IMG/VR virus record: IMGVR_UViG_3300048996_000137
Coordinates: 1 to 64,000 of that record
DNA from: a virus
DNA: 64,000 bases
Direction: 5' to 3' (one strand)
The notes beneath the pieces are model-generated. The model was not told the DNA's origin. It saw only the letters and a program-made list of their open reading frames with translations, and did no database searches. A program made the translations under genes and the position numbers. Shown one piece after another: positions 7,462-16,259 of the stretch. Each line of letters starts with the position of its first letter. The first letter of the stretch is position 1.

Positions 7462-8723
7462 CAGGTGTTACGTGGGCCGGGATTGATGATGCGCGCCTGA
7501 ACGGCTTCGATGAGGTTGCCCGCCGTGTTCATGGCGATGTCGAGCGTGATCACTTCGTTGTCAGCGACGACGCGGTTGTGGCCGTCGATCGACGTCACAA
7601 ACGACCCCGACTGCAGGTCCTTGAGCGCCGGCGCCGGGAGCAAGGGTTCGATGACCCAGAGTGTGGTCCCGACCGACCCGCCGCCCGTCCACGAGACGGT
7701 CTTACTGCGCAGCCGGAAGCTGTTCGCATCGCCGGCGTCGTCGGTGTCCTGCCGGTGCAGCACATCCACCGCGACGAGCGTCGCGCCTGCCGGCAGCCGC
7801 AAGCGCACCGTGGCGTGGCCAGGGCCACTGCAGTGCAAGGCGTCTTCGCTGGCTTCGTAGGTGACCTCGTGGGTGCCGGGGCTCAAGTGGTAGAGCTGCG
7901 CTTCGGACAGCGCCACTTGCAGCGTCGATGCGGTCGCGGCCGGGTACCGGAAATCGTCTGCTAGGACGTAGTCGTGCGACTTGATCGCGCCGACCGCTTC
8001 GATCACACCGTCGGCTTCGATGCGTCCGAACGACTTGACCTTGCAGTCGACAGTATTGCCCGTGTAGATGCTGTCGGTCGCGATCAGGTGGTGACCGCTC
8101 GTGATGTTGCCGCCGCTCGTGATCTCTGCGCCACTCGTGATGTTGCCGTCGGCATGGACGGTGCCGTCCGCGTCGATGTTGCCGTCCGCGTCGATGTTGC
8201 CGTCGGCATGGATGTCCGTGTCGGTATCGATGGCCTGGCCCGCGTGAATCCAGGCATCGACGGAGAGATGACCGCCCGCGGAGATGTGCGCGCCCGCTTC
8301 GAGGTGCGTGTCCGAGGACACCTTGCCGCCGGGGCCGGTGTAGATGCTGTCGCCCGCGATCAAGTGGTGACCGCTCGTGATGTCGCCGGTCGTAACGAGC
8401 GCGCCGTCGATGTGCTGGTTCTCGGTGAACTCGTTTTCTTGGTCTTTGAACGCCACGCGCGCATGCACGGCGGCGTTGACGACGCGCTCGTGCTCGATGT
8501 TGTCGGCCAGCTGCTGGAGCCCGACGAGGCTCGCGGCGTCTACAAGCTCGCCGTCTTCGGGCGTCGCGATCGTGGCGTGGTGCTCGTCGTTCGGGGTGTA
8601 TTCCATGGTTCTAACCGGAGATGTCGAACGCGCACCGGAGCCGGACCGCGGCGAACACGATGCATTGGCGGCGGCCGCGAGAGCGCCCCAGAGCAAAAAA
8701 CGACGACTGACGCGCGCGGCCAT
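7461..8723 (-). CDS. Tail fibre with hexapeptide-like repeats
   Basis: 420 residues from the ATG at 8723. A start at 8606 (MEYTPNDEHH) would remove a 39-residue extension that looks like a twin-Arg signal (VSRRFLLWGALAAA); neither start has a clear ribosome site. Residues about 110-250 repeat short units such as HADGNIDADGN and twice carry ITSGHHLIA then DSIYTG. This pattern is typical of beta-helical fibres. The C-terminal domain ends in ARIINPGP, echoing the two downstream proteins. A receptor-binding role is inferred. Confidence 0.65.
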   Translation of the reverse strand: MAARVSRRFLLWGALAAAANASCSPRSGSGARSTSPVRTMEYTPNDEHHATIATPEDGELVDAASLVGLQQLADNIEHERVVNAAVHARVAFKDQENEFTENQHIDGALVTTGDITSGHHLIAGDSIYTGPGGKVSSDTHLEAGAHISAGGHLSVDAWIHAGQAIDTDTDIHADGNIDADGNIDADGTVHADGNITSGAEITSGGNITSGHHLIATDSIYTGNTVDCKVKSFGRIEADGVIEAVGAIKSHDYVLADDFRYPAATASTLQVALSEAQLYHLSPGTHEVTYEASEDALHCSGPGHATVRLRLPAGATLVAVDVLHRQDTDDAGDANSFRLRSKTVSWTGGGSVGTTLWVIEPLLPAPALKDLQSGSFVTSIDGHNRVVADNEVITLDIAMNTAGNLIEAVQARIINPGPRNT

Positions 8724-8792
8724 CCCCGCCCATCAGTGTTCCAGTCTGGGGGCGCTCGGCAAATGGTCCCAATCGACTAGCCCCCGCACATG

Positions 8793-8805
8793 GCCAGATT
8801 GGTAG
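8793..8805. promoter_or_regulatory. Operator-like half palindrome upstream of fibre gene
   Basis: GCCAGATTGGTAG lies in the 92-base gap before the fibre gene. It matches one arm fully (TTGGTAG) and the other partly of the palindrome family found in other gaps of the element. Confidence 0.4.
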
Positions 8806-8815
8806 AGGTCCAGTT

Positions 8816-9499
8816 TCAGCCCGGAATGTACATCGCGGCTGGGTTGCGGTGACTGTGGACGTTCCAAGTGCCGTCGGGTTGCTGCAGGTCCCAGGCGGCC
8901 TGATCGAACACCACGATGATGTACTGACAGCGCACGTGACCCGGCTTCCACTGCCGCACCAAGCCGCGTAGCGCCAGGACTTCGTAGATCGTCATGTTGG
9001 AGCCGTACGTGACGAGCGGATCATGAAAGTGCTTGCCGTCGCCGGTGGGCGGCGCCCCGTAGCGATACGCGCGCACCCAGGGATGCGGCGGCTTGATCAC
9101 CACCCAAAACCGCGACCAGTCCGCGGCGTTGCCGTCCCAGTCCCAGTCGACCGGCTCGCGGATCTCCGCAGACAGCCCCATCGCGTCGAGCTGCTGCAAA
9201 ACGACGGTGCTCGTGCCGGCGTAGCGCCACGCCTCCCACGCGTTCATGAGCCGCAGCCGATAGCTGCTGGCAGACTCGTGCGGAAACCGCGGCATGCGCC
9301 GCTCGGTGCCGAGCAGCGCGAGCACGTCCTCGGCTTTGCCGTCGCCCATCGCGAGCGACGGCAGATACAGCGCTTGCTCCATCGCTTCGGAGCTCGAGTC
9401 GAGTAGCGATCCCCAGATGCCGACCGCGAAGCGCTGCGCGGCCTCGCCGGAGAGCGCCTTGTTCGAAAACTCCGCGATCCAATCGCGAAACCTGGTCAT
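8816..9499 (-). CDS. Baseplate/tail protein, P2 gpI / Mu gp48-like
   Basis: 227 residues. It follows the J-type baseplate gene directly, the conserved J-then-I order of contractile-tail phages. The segment ERRMPRFPHESASSYRLRLM followed by NAWEAWRYAGT resembles the core of phage tail proteins of the gp48/I group, which sit at the baseplate edge and help attach fibres. The C-terminus is Trp-rich. The assignment rests on motif and gene order. Confidence 0.65.
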   Translation of the reverse strand: MTRFRDWIAEFSNKALSGEAAQRFAVGIWGSLLDSSSEAMEQALYLPSLAMGDGKAEDVLALLGTERRMPRFPHESASSYRLRLMNAWEAWRYAGTSTVVLQQLDAMGLSAEIREPVDWDWDGNAADWSRFWVVIKPPHPWVRAYRYGAPPTGDGKHFHDPLVTYGSNMTIYEVLALRGLVRQWKPGHVRCQYIIVVFDQAAWDLQQPDGTWNVHSHRNPAAMYIPG

Positions 9500-10693
9500 T
9501 CAGACGCTCATCACGATCCGCGGCTCGATCGACAGGCTCGAGAGCACCGCGTACTCGTTTTGCTCGAGCAACTGATCGCCCTCGCCGGGGTCGTCCGGGC
9601 TCGGCGTCGTCGGCTTGAAGTTCACGACGCCCGGGACCTTCATGATCGCGCCGTAGATCGAGGACAGCGGCAGCATGCCCTGCTCCTCCGGACCGCTGCG
9701 AATCCCGCCGATCGGCAACGTCCGGTAGAGCTCCTTGATCGCTTTGTCCATCGCAGCGATCGCGGTGCTCTGGTAGTCCGCTGCGATGTACGCGACCCCT
9801 ACGACGGGCAGGTTTTTCGCGACCGCTTGGCCGACGCTCACGAGCGCGCCGATCGGCGGCCGCACGTGGCCATCGGTCGTGCCGTCCAAGAGCTGGACGA
9901 TCTTGCTGATGCTGCTCGACATGTCGACCGGGCCGTCGCTCGCGACCCACACCTTCAGCGTGCCAGGGCCGAGTGGATTATTGTCGTCGACCCAGACGCG
10001 TTTGACCGCCGGGTCCGCGCTGCGCGCCCAGTACTCGTAGGCTGCGCCCGGAGCGCCGACGGCGAGCGAAGCCCACTTCGTGCTGTTGCGCAGCCGCAGC
10101 TGCGGAGTCTCTTCGGCTTCGGCGCCGACCTGCGTGATCCACGAACCGGGGTTATTGACCGTGACGCCGGCGAGCGTCGTGTTCAGGACGCGGATCGTGT
10201 CAGTCGGCTGGTTGCCCTCGAAGCCCGCGAGCTCCGCTTCGAACAGCGCCGAGCGCGTCGCGTTCGGATTGCCCGCAGCCTCAAGCGCGATCGGAGCGAC
10301 GTTGCGGTAGGTGTACTTTCCGTCGAGCGTCGCTGCGACCACTTCGCTCGCGTCGAGGTTGTAAGGGATCGCGCCCGTGTTCGTGAGCACGAGCGTGCCG
10401 CGCGTACGCACCGCCGGCAGCCGGTCGTTGTCGTAGTGACTCTTTGAGAAGATCGTCGAGAACTCGGCTTCGGCCGTCTCGTTGAAACCCTGCCGAGACA
10501 TCGCGGCTGCGAGCCCGCGCATCTGCACCAAACATAGCGCCGGCAGCTCGACGCCGAGCGTGAGCGGCCAGCTTCCCGACTGCCAGCTGGCGGCGTTGCG
10601 GAACTTCAGCGACACGAGCATCGCGACGACCGTTTCGCGCGCCTCCTCGATCGTGAGCCCGTTCGCGAGCTGCGCGTACGTGTAGAAAGTCAT
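9500..10693 (-). CDS. Baseplate J-like protein
   Basis: 397 residues, normal length for the family. The region from RNSTKWASLAVGAPGAAYEY to WARSADPAVKRVWV (about residues 205-238) is the signature of baseplate wedge proteins of the J / Mu gp47 / T4 gp6 group, which form the ring around the baseplate hub. It lies between the W/gp25-type and I-type genes as in P2 and Mu. Confidence 0.85.
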   Translation of the reverse strand: MTFYTYAQLANGLTIEEARETVVAMLVSLKFRNAASWQSGSWPLTLGVELPALCLVQMRGLAAAMSRQGFNETAEAEFSTIFSKSHYDNDRLPAVRTRGTLVLTNTGAIPYNLDASEVVAATLDGKYTYRNVAPIALEAAGNPNATRSALFEAELAGFEGNQPTDTIRVLNTTLAGVTVNNPGSWITQVGAEAEETPQLRLRNSTKWASLAVGAPGAAYEYWARSADPAVKRVWVDDNNPLGPGTLKVWVASDGPVDMSSSISKIVQLLDGTTDGHVRPPIGALVSVGQAVAKNLPVVGVAYIAADYQSTAIAAMDKAIKELYRTLPIGGIRSGPEEQGMLPLSSIYGAIMKVPGVVNFKPTTPSPDDPGEGDQLLEQNEYAVLSSLSIEPRIVMSV

Positions 10694-10703
10694 GGATTTT
10701 TGT

Positions 10704-11105
10704 TCAGACCGCGATCGCGATTTTCGCCGCGGTCAGCTCCGAGACGGTGAGCGTCAGCGTCACCGGACCACGCACCGAAACGAGCGCGCCGGTGATCTTG
10801 AGCGTCCGGCCCTGCGGGAAAAAGGTGACGCGCACGCTGCACGACGCGACGCGCTCGTCCTTGAGTGCTTCTTGCTCGAGCTCGTTTTCGAGCATGCCGG
10901 GACTTGTGACGAACGCCGCGCCCAGGTGCTGCCCCACGCCGTAGCCGTAGTCCTGGTCGTACCAGAGCGAGCCGCGACGGGTGAGCCAGCGCCGCGCGAC
11001 CGCTTGCGCGACGCCGCGGAGCGGGTCGCGCACCGGCGAAAACTCGAAGTCGACGTCCTCGATCCCATCGAGGTCAACGCCAAAGATCTCGTCGTCGGTT
11101 GCCAT
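10704..11105 (-). CDS. Baseplate wedge protein, T4 gp25 / Mu gp46-like
   Basis: 133 residues. TRRGSLWYDQDYGYG followed by a short loop and helices is characteristic of the gp25-like (W/gp46) wedge protein, which links sheath and baseplate. Length and position immediately before the J gene agree. Confidence 0.8.
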   Translation of the reverse strand: MATDDEIFGVDLDGIEDVDFEFSPVRDPLRGVAQAVARRWLTRRGSLWYDQDYGYGVGQHLGAAFVTSPGMLENELEQEALKDERVASCSVRVTFFPQGRTLKITGALVSVRGPVTLTLTVSELTAAKIAIAV

Positions 11106-11122
11106 AACTAGCTAGACGCTAC

Positions 11123-11344
11123 TTATTCGCGGGCGGTGGGGGGGCACTGTTCGAGCTTCTGCTGCAGCGCGATGTTTGCGATCGCGAGCTTTTCCGCGCG
11201 CGCACGCACGGTCGTCGCGTCTTCGTCGAGCTTGTAGAGCGCCGTGGTCAGCCGCTCGCTCTTGTCGCGCTGCAGCTGCATTTCGGCTTCGGAGTAGCCG
11301 CACGCGCTGATCGTGATCAGCGCGCACATTGCGATGCTGTTCAT
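11123..11344 (-). CDS. Small predicted lipoprotein with coiled coil
   Basis: 73 residues. The short hydrophobic N-terminus ends in a lipobox (ISAC, Cys15), followed by a charged helical domain rich in Leu heptads. Small lipoproteins of this shape act as outer-membrane spanins in some phages, but this one lies in the baseplate cluster, away from the endolysin. Superinfection exclusion is another possibility. ATG overlaps the upstream stop (ATGA). Confidence 0.6.
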   Translation of the reverse strand: MNSIAMCALITISACGYSEAEMQLQRDKSERLTTALYKLDEDATTVRARAEKLAIANIALQQKLEQCPPTARE

Positions 11345-11670
11345 AGCTTGGGCACGACCGGCAGTTTTGCAGGGATCATGCGGAGCTCGCGGTCGTTGGC
11401 GGCGTCGATGATCCGCCACTCCACGAGCCACACGCTCGCTCGTTTGATTTTCGCGACTTCGTCCGGGCTGAAGTAGTACTCGGCGTAACCGGGCGACAGG
11501 AGCGTGGTCGGCTTGTTGTCGACGATGAGCTCGTGCGAATCCTCGTCCTGCACGCGGATCGTGCCGGTCATGCCCTCGAGCGAGACCAAGCGCCCGTTGC
11601 GCTTGATCTCGACTGTGATCGGCTCGAAGTTCGAGTCCGTCACGAGCGGATCGTAGATGAACACCGTCAT
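11341..11670 (-). CDS. Hypothetical tail-associated protein
   Basis: 109 residues, beta-strand-rich, beginning MTVFIYDPLV. The layout (short strands, then SPDEVAKIKRA and a WLVEWRI strand) recalls small immunoglobulin-like baseplate upper proteins, but the match is weak. Between fibre and baseplate genes a structural role is likely. Confidence 0.55.
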   Translation of the reverse strand: MTVFIYDPLVTDSNFEPITVEIKRNGRLVSLEGMTGTIRVQDEDSHELIVDNKPTTLLSPGYAEYYFSPDEVAKIKRASVWLVEWRIIDAANDRELRMIPAKLPVVPKL

Positions 11671-11679
11671 GGGCCGCGA

Positions 11680-11865
11680 TCATTCCTCTTCTTCGGGCGG
11701 CTCGGGCGGGTTTTGCACGAGCAGCAGAAGCCCCTGCAAAATGCAGTAGATCTCGGCGGTGTCTTGGTGCTCGGGCTGCTTGTTCGCGATGCACGTGTTC
11801 ATCACGCCGATGAGCGTGGCGCGCTGGTTTTCAGTGATCGGGGCTTCGGGGACCTGGAACTCCAT
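11680..11865 (-). CDS. Small acidic protein
   Basis: 61 residues with an acidic tail (PPEPPEEEE) after a helical core. No family is recognised. It lies just downstream of the glycine-rich fibre pair and may be a chaperone or assembly factor, a guess from position only. Confidence 0.5.
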   Translation of the reverse strand: MEFQVPEAPITENQRATLIGVMNTCIANKQPEHQDTAEIYCILQGLLLLVQNPPEPPEEEE

Positions 11866-11895
11866 GTGCGTTTCTCCGTTGTGGAAACCAAACTC

Positions 11896-12963
11896 TTACG
11901 CGGCCGCGAGCACGAGGATCACTGCGCCGTCGGAGCCTCTGCCGCCCGCGCCACCCGAGCCCGCGTTATTGGGCGAGCCAGTCGAACTCGCGCCACCACC
12001 ACCGCCACCACCACCACCACCACCGCCGCGGCCCATCGTGCCGACGGTACCGACGCTGCCGGTCCCGCCCGTAACTCCGGCGCCGGAATCATTGCCGGCG
12101 CCACCTGCACCACCGGCGCCGCCGACGCCGCTCGTAGCTGCAGGCAGCGCACCTAAAACGCTCGCACGCTCGTCCCCGGGGGATGACGAGCCGCCACCAC
12201 CACCACCGCCGCCACCGAAGCGCGTGCCGCCGGCACTCAGGGCGCCGGTTGCAGCTGCGAGCGGCACATCGACGTAGGCGTCATCGCCAAACGTCAGGAC
12301 ACTGCCAAGCACGGGCACTGTAGCGTCGGCGCCGCCCGCGCCACTGCCGCCCGCACCGGACGACATGCCGCTCGCGTTCGAAGGCCAGCGCACCATCCCC
12401 GCTGCGCCGGCGACGACAGCGCTATTGGTGGCGCCTGCGGTGATCCCCGCCGCAACGATCGGGGGCGTCGCGACGATCAGTGTCGCGCCGCCCGAGATCG
12501 CGATCGCAGTAATGCCGGGCGCCGGCGAAGCCTGCCCTTGTCCAGTGGCGCCCACGCCGCCGGCACCGCCCGCGCTTCCGAGGCCGACCGTTACAACCAA
12601 CGTCGAACCCGCGGGTGCTTCGACCGGAGCGTACCGGATCGAACACGAGCCGCCGGCTTTGCCACCGCCGCCGCCGCCGCCGCCATTCGGACTAACGCCG
12701 AAGTAACCGCCGCCGCCACCCCACCCGCCGTACGCGCCCGGCCGTAACCACGCACCGATCAGCTTGTAGCCGGTCGGAATCACGTACGCGGGGTCGCTCG
12801 CGGTGAAGCCCACCAGCAGCACCGGCGCTCCGATCATCTTCGCGTATGCGAGCGAGGCTGCCGCGAGCAGCGCACCACTGAGATTGGTCGCAACGCCGTA
12901 GAGCCCGGTGCCCGCGATGTAGCGCAGCGTCGCGTCGAACTTCGCGCTGAGATCGAAACTCAT
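11896..12963 (-). CDS. Glycine-rich tail fibre / tip protein, copy 1
   Basis: 355 residues. An N-terminal tag of about 75 residues (LSAKFDATLRYIAG, IPTGYKLIGAWLRPG) is followed by many poly-Gly runs separated by short spacers, and the protein ends in GAVILVLAAA. It is a close paralogue of the next gene upstream. Poly-Gly helices packed side by side form the receptor-binding tip of some myovirus adhesins (phage S16 gp38), and that fold is a plausible model here. Simple-sequence DNA in the Gly runs would favour length variation. Confidence 0.7.
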   Translation of the reverse strand: MSFDLSAKFDATLRYIAGTGLYGVATNLSGALLAAASLAYAKMIGAPVLLVGFTASDPAYVIPTGYKLIGAWLRPGAYGGWGGGGGYFGVSPNGGGGGGGGKAGGSCSIRYAPVEAPAGSTLVVTVGLGSAGGAGGVGATGQGQASPAPGITAIAISGGATLIVATPPIVAAGITAGATNSAVVAGAAGMVRWPSNASGMSSGAGGSGAGGADATVPVLGSVLTFGDDAYVDVPLAAATGALSAGGTRFGGGGGGGGGSSSPGDERASVLGALPAATSGVGGAGGAGGAGNDSGAGVTGGTGSVGTVGTMGRGGGGGGGGGGGGASSTGSPNNAGSGGAGGRGSDGAVILVLAAA

Positions 12964-12970
12964 GGTGTGA

Positions 12971-14059
12971 TCACGCGGCCGCGAGCACGAGGATCACTGC
13001 GCCCGCGGACCCGTTGCCGCCGTTGCCGCCCGCGCCACTTGCGCCACCCGTGACTGATCCGGCACCACCACCACCGCCGCCACCGCCGCCACCACCACCG
13101 CGGCCCATCGTGCCGTCGGTGCCGTTGCCGCCCGCGACGCCCGCGGCACCGACACCCGCGTTATTGCCATTGCCACCGGCGCCGCCGTTGCCCGCAGCGC
13201 CGCTCGTAGCTGCAGGCAGTGCGCCGAGCACGCTCGCACACTCATCACCCGGGGAGCTCGCGCCGCCGCCGCCACCACCGCCGCCGCCTTTTTGTGTGCC
13301 ACTTGCGGTGCCGTTGATGCCGAAGGACGGAACGTTGACGTAGGACTGCGCGCCGAACGGAAGCACAGTCAGCAGAGACGGATTCGCGACGCCCGCGCTC
13401 GCCCCGGTGTTGCCGTTGCCTCCACCGGATCCCGCGAGCCCGTTCGTGTTCGAGGGCCACCTTGGGGTCCCGGTGTTGCTGCCGCCGCCAGATCCGGCAA
13501 CTAGGCCGCCCGCAGAGGTGCTGCCCGGCCCGACGGACGACGGAAGACGCGACGCGGTGACGAGCGTCGCGCCACCTGAGATCGCAATCGAGGTGTCAGT
13601 CGGGACGACCGCCGCGGCGGACCCGGTGTTACCCGCGATGCCCGCGGCAGCGGACGCTCCGCCCGCACCACCGACACCACCGACACCGACCGTGATCACC
13701 AGCGTCGAACCGGCCGGTGCATCGACATCCGTGTACGCGATCGAGCACGAGCTGCCGCCGTGTCCGCCGGCGCCGCCGCCGCCACTCACCGTGCTTGCGC
13801 TGCTACCACCGGCACCACTGGCACCGCCGCACCCGCCCCACGCACCCGGCCGTAACCACGCACCGATCAGCTTGTAGCCAGCCGGAATCACGTACGCGGC
13901 ATTGGTCGCCGTGAAGCCCACGTGCAACACGGGCAGCCCGTCGAGCTTCGAATACGGCACCGAACCTGCGGCGAGCAGCGTCCCGTCGAGGTTTGGTGCA
14001 ACGCCGTACAGGCCCGCGAAGTAACGCAGGGTCGCGTCGAGTTTAGTGCTGAGATCCAT
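12971..14059 (-). CDS. Glycine-rich tail fibre / tip protein, copy 2
   Basis: 362 residues, same architecture as its neighbour: tag LSTKLDATLRYFAG then LYGV, the string IPAGYKLIGAWLRPG, Gly-rich body, and the identical C-terminal string GAVILVLAAA. The two copies differ in spacer residues, as expected if they diversified for different surface receptors after tandem duplication. Confidence 0.7.
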   Translation of the reverse strand: MDLSTKLDATLRYFAGLYGVAPNLDGTLLAAGSVPYSKLDGLPVLHVGFTATNAAYVIPAGYKLIGAWLRPGAWGGCGGASGAGGSSASTVSGGGGAGGHGGSSCSIAYTDVDAPAGSTLVITVGVGGVGGAGGASAAAGIAGNTGSAAAVVPTDTSIAISGGATLVTASRLPSSVGPGSTSAGGLVAGSGGGSNTGTPRWPSNTNGLAGSGGGNGNTGASAGVANPSLLTVLPFGAQSYVNVPSFGINGTASGTQKGGGGGGGGGASSPGDECASVLGALPAATSGAAGNGGAGGNGNNAGVGAAGVAGGNGTDGTMGRGGGGGGGGGGGGAGSVTGGASGAGGNGGNGSAGAVILVLAAA

Positions 14060-14068
14060 CGGACAAAC

Positions 14069-14533
14069 TCAGCCGTACGTGAGCACCGTCGTGTGGTCGC
14101 CGTCGTACAAGAAGTCGCTGTGATCGCCGTCGAAGCCGAGCGGGTCTGCGAGCGCGAGGAGTTTGCGGCCGAGCTCGAGCACCGCTTCGCCCGCAACGAC
14201 GCTCATCTCGTACGAGTACAGCGTGATCGCGCGCGCGGCGCTGCCGGCGTCGAGGTTCGCGAGGTCCGTGTCGCGGTAGCGCACGAAACCGCTTGCGATG
14301 ATCTGCACCGTTCGGCCGCCCGTCGCGTCTTGCCGCACTGCGATCGTGCCGCGTCTGCCGGCCGCAGGGTTTGCGAGCGTGACGATGAGGTTCCCCGTCA
14401 GCGCGCCGATCGCGAAGTCACTGCAGAGCGCAGTGTCGAGACTGAGCGCAGACGCGTACGCAACCGACAGCGGCGCGCACAGCTTCGGCGGCGGCACCGT
14501 GCCGTCGCGCATCTGCTTTCCGTCGAGCGGCAT
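14069..14533 (-). CDS. Putative tail-fibre component (second N-terminal tag type)
   Basis: 154 residues. It begins LDGKQMRDGTVPPPKL, nearly the same N-terminus as the next gene upstream (IDGKQLRDGTIAAAKL), then continues as a beta-rich domain. The shared start looks like an attachment tag for a fibre or its connector. Confidence 0.6.
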   Translation of the reverse strand: MPLDGKQMRDGTVPPPKLCAPLSVAYASALSLDTALCSDFAIGALTGNLIVTLANPAAGRRGTIAVRQDATGGRTVQIIASGFVRYRDTDLANLDAGSAARAITLYSYEMSVVAGEAVLELGRKLLALADPLGFDGDHSDFLYDGDHTTVLTYG

Positions 14534-14539
14534 TTCGCT

Positions 14540-15376
14540 TTACGCCGCGTACTCGAAGTCGATGATGTCGGTCGCCGCGAGCTGGTAGAGAGCCACGGTG
14601 CCGACCCAGTAACACAAGTCGCCGGCGGCGATGTTCGCGATCGTCTTCGCGGTCGTGCCACCGTCGCTCGAGAAATAACAGTCTTTGGTTTTGACGCCAT
14701 CGCCGAGCGTCGCGCCCAGGCCATTGACCGAGATGCGTACGTACGCGTCTTGCGCCGGAGTCGTCACGAGCGCCGTCGCGCACGCCACTTGAAAGTCGGT
14801 CGTGGTGACCGACGCAGTCATTCCCTTGTTGCTCGAGACGTCGAACGCAGCCTGCGTGCCGATGCCGAGGTCGACGATGGTAAGCGGCGTTGTGCCGAGC
14901 GTCACGCTGTCGGCGGTCTGCGCGAAGTCGTGGTTCGCGTAGAGCGTGCCCTGCTCGACGTGGACGTGGAAGCCGCGGACTTCGGCTGCGCTGTCCGCGT
15001 CGGCCGCGCGCGTCCAGGCGCCGACCGCCGCGTTGTAGATGCCGTTCTCGGCCCCCGCCGTATTCGCGCGCACCAAGATGCGATTGGTCGCGACCGGCGT
15101 GACGCCGTCGATTGCGGCAAGCCCCGACAGCGCGTGGTTACCCGTCGTCGCGCACAGACACTTGTCCTTCCACGGGATCGCGTAGATGTCCGCGAGCCGC
15201 GCCGCATCGGTGTCGAGTAGCGGAGCCCCGAGGCTCGTGATCCGCTGGCTGCCCGCGTTGACGGTGCCAGTCCAGGTGACCGAGCCGTCCGCGCGCAAAA
15301 TCGTCGCGAGAAATGCGCTCGCGAGTTTCGCGGCTGCGATCGTACCGTCGCGCAGCTGTTTGCCGTCGATCAACAT
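14540..15376 (-). CDS. Putative tail-fibre protein
   Basis: 278 residues: tag IDGKQLRDGT, then a fibre-type segment (SLGAPLLDTDAARLADI) resembling phage tail-collar repeats, a middle domain, and a C-terminal domain of about 100 residues. That last domain (SNKGM to DFEYAA, including CYFSSDGGTTA and DLCYWVGTVALY) is shared with the whole of the next protein. Confidence 0.6.
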   Translation of the reverse strand: MLIDGKQLRDGTIAAAKLASAFLATILRADGSVTWTGTVNAGSQRITSLGAPLLDTDAARLADIYAIPWKDKCLCATTGNHALSGLAAIDGVTPVATNRILVRANTAGAENGIYNAAVGAWTRAADADSAAEVRGFHVHVEQGTLYANHDFAQTADSVTLGTTPLTIVDLGIGTQAAFDVSSNKGMTASVTTTDFQVACATALVTTPAQDAYVRISVNGLGATLGDGVKTKDCYFSSDGGTTAKTIANIAAGDLCYWVGTVALYQLAATDIIDFEYAA

Positions 15377-15382
15377 TGGATC

Positions 15383-15757
15383 TCAACCTTCTTCGTAGAC
15401 AAAGTCGAACACGTCCGATGGCGCGCACTCATGCATCGCGACCGTGCCCTGCCAGTAGAGGAGGTCGCCGAGCGTCACCTCACTCCAAAAGAGCGCCGTC
15501 GCGCCGCCGTCGCGGCTGAAGTAGCAACTGGCCAGCGCGCGCGTGCCGTCGCCGAGGTCCGACTGCATGACGCCGTTGAAGCACACGCCAACAAACGCCG
15601 CCGGCATCGCGGTGATCGGGATCGCGCAGGCAAGCTGACCGTCGGCCGTCGTCAGCAGCGCCGGCATGCGCTTGTTCGAGCGGGTCAGCTCCGAGCGCGT
15701 CTCGAACGGCTCGCTCGTGGCCGCCAATAGCTCGCCCAGCGTTGTGAGCTCTGGCAT
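15383..15757 (-). CDS. Fibre-domain paralogue
   Basis: 124 residues. From about residue 27 it aligns with the C-terminus of the downstream 278-residue fibre: SNKRM, CYFSRDGGATA and DLLYWQGTVAMH match SNKGM, CYFSSDGGTTA and DLCYWVGTVALY. It appears to be a free-standing copy of the receptor-facing domain or its duplicated precursor. Confidence 0.6.
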   Translation of the reverse strand: MPELTTLGELLAATSEPFETRSELTRSNKRMPALLTTADGQLACAIPITAMPAAFVGVCFNGVMQSDLGDGTRALASCYFSRDGGATALFWSEVTLGDLLYWQGTVAMHECAPSDVFDFVYEEG

Positions 15758-15770
15758 CTGCTCTTTCCGT

Positions 15771-16142
15771 TTAGTCGCGAACGATCTCGATCACCTCGAC
15801 CCAAACAGGCTCGCCGTTGACGGTGACGACCTCGCCCAGGTGCGTGACGTACTCGATGCGGGTGCGCCAGATCGGCCACTGAGCCACGGTCACGCGCCAC
15901 AGCTTCTGCAGCTCGAAGCGGCTCGGCCGCAGCGCAATCTCGAGCGACAGGGCGCTGCGCTCGAGCGCGAACGTGAGCGCAGGCTGCGCAATCTCGGCAA
16001 TCGCGCGCGGCCGCGCGATCTCACAACGGTAGAAGCGCCGCGCGAGCTCGACCCGGAGCACCGCGGCACGGCACACGCCGAGCGGCCGTGACCCGAGCGT
16101 GACCCCGAGCGCTGAGCGGCGGTCAACGGCGTAGGTGGACAT
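15771..16142 (-). CDS. Hypothetical tail-associated protein
   Basis: 123 residues, Arg-rich and beta-like, ending VWVEVIEIVRD. No motif is recognised. It is the first gene below a strong palindrome, so it may head the fibre sub-operon. Confidence 0.55.
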   Translation of the reverse strand: MSTYAVDRRSALGVTLGSRPLGVCRAAVLRVELARRFYRCEIARPRAIAEIAQPALTFALERSALSLEIALRPSRFELQKLWRVTVAQWPIWRTRIEYVTHLGEVVTVNGEPVWVEVIEIVRD

Positions 16143-16157
16143 GGGGAAAGTCCGCAG

Positions 16158-16205
16158 CCAACGGCGGCGCCTGTAACTGCTAGCCCATGCGTGCGCCGCC
16201 GTTGG
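16158..16205. promoter_or_regulatory. 13-bp perfect stem-loop upstream of the fibre genes
   Basis: CCAACGGCGGCGC (16158-16170) pairs with GCGCCGCCGTTGG (16193-16205) around 22 unpaired bases. The outer ends CCAA and TTGG recall the element's operator half-sites. It lies in the 117-base gap between two minus-strand genes and could end the upstream message or bind a regulator. Confidence 0.55.
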
Positions 16206-16259
16206 CAGTTGTCGCGTTGCGGGGGCTAAGCCGGGAGCGCAACCGTGTTCTGCGGGGTG

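Noticed and set aside
8150-8220. Short tandem repeats suggesting a CRISPR or minisatellite
   Set aside because: The 18-base units encode the NIDADG repeats of the fibre protein. No spacers, and in frame throughout.
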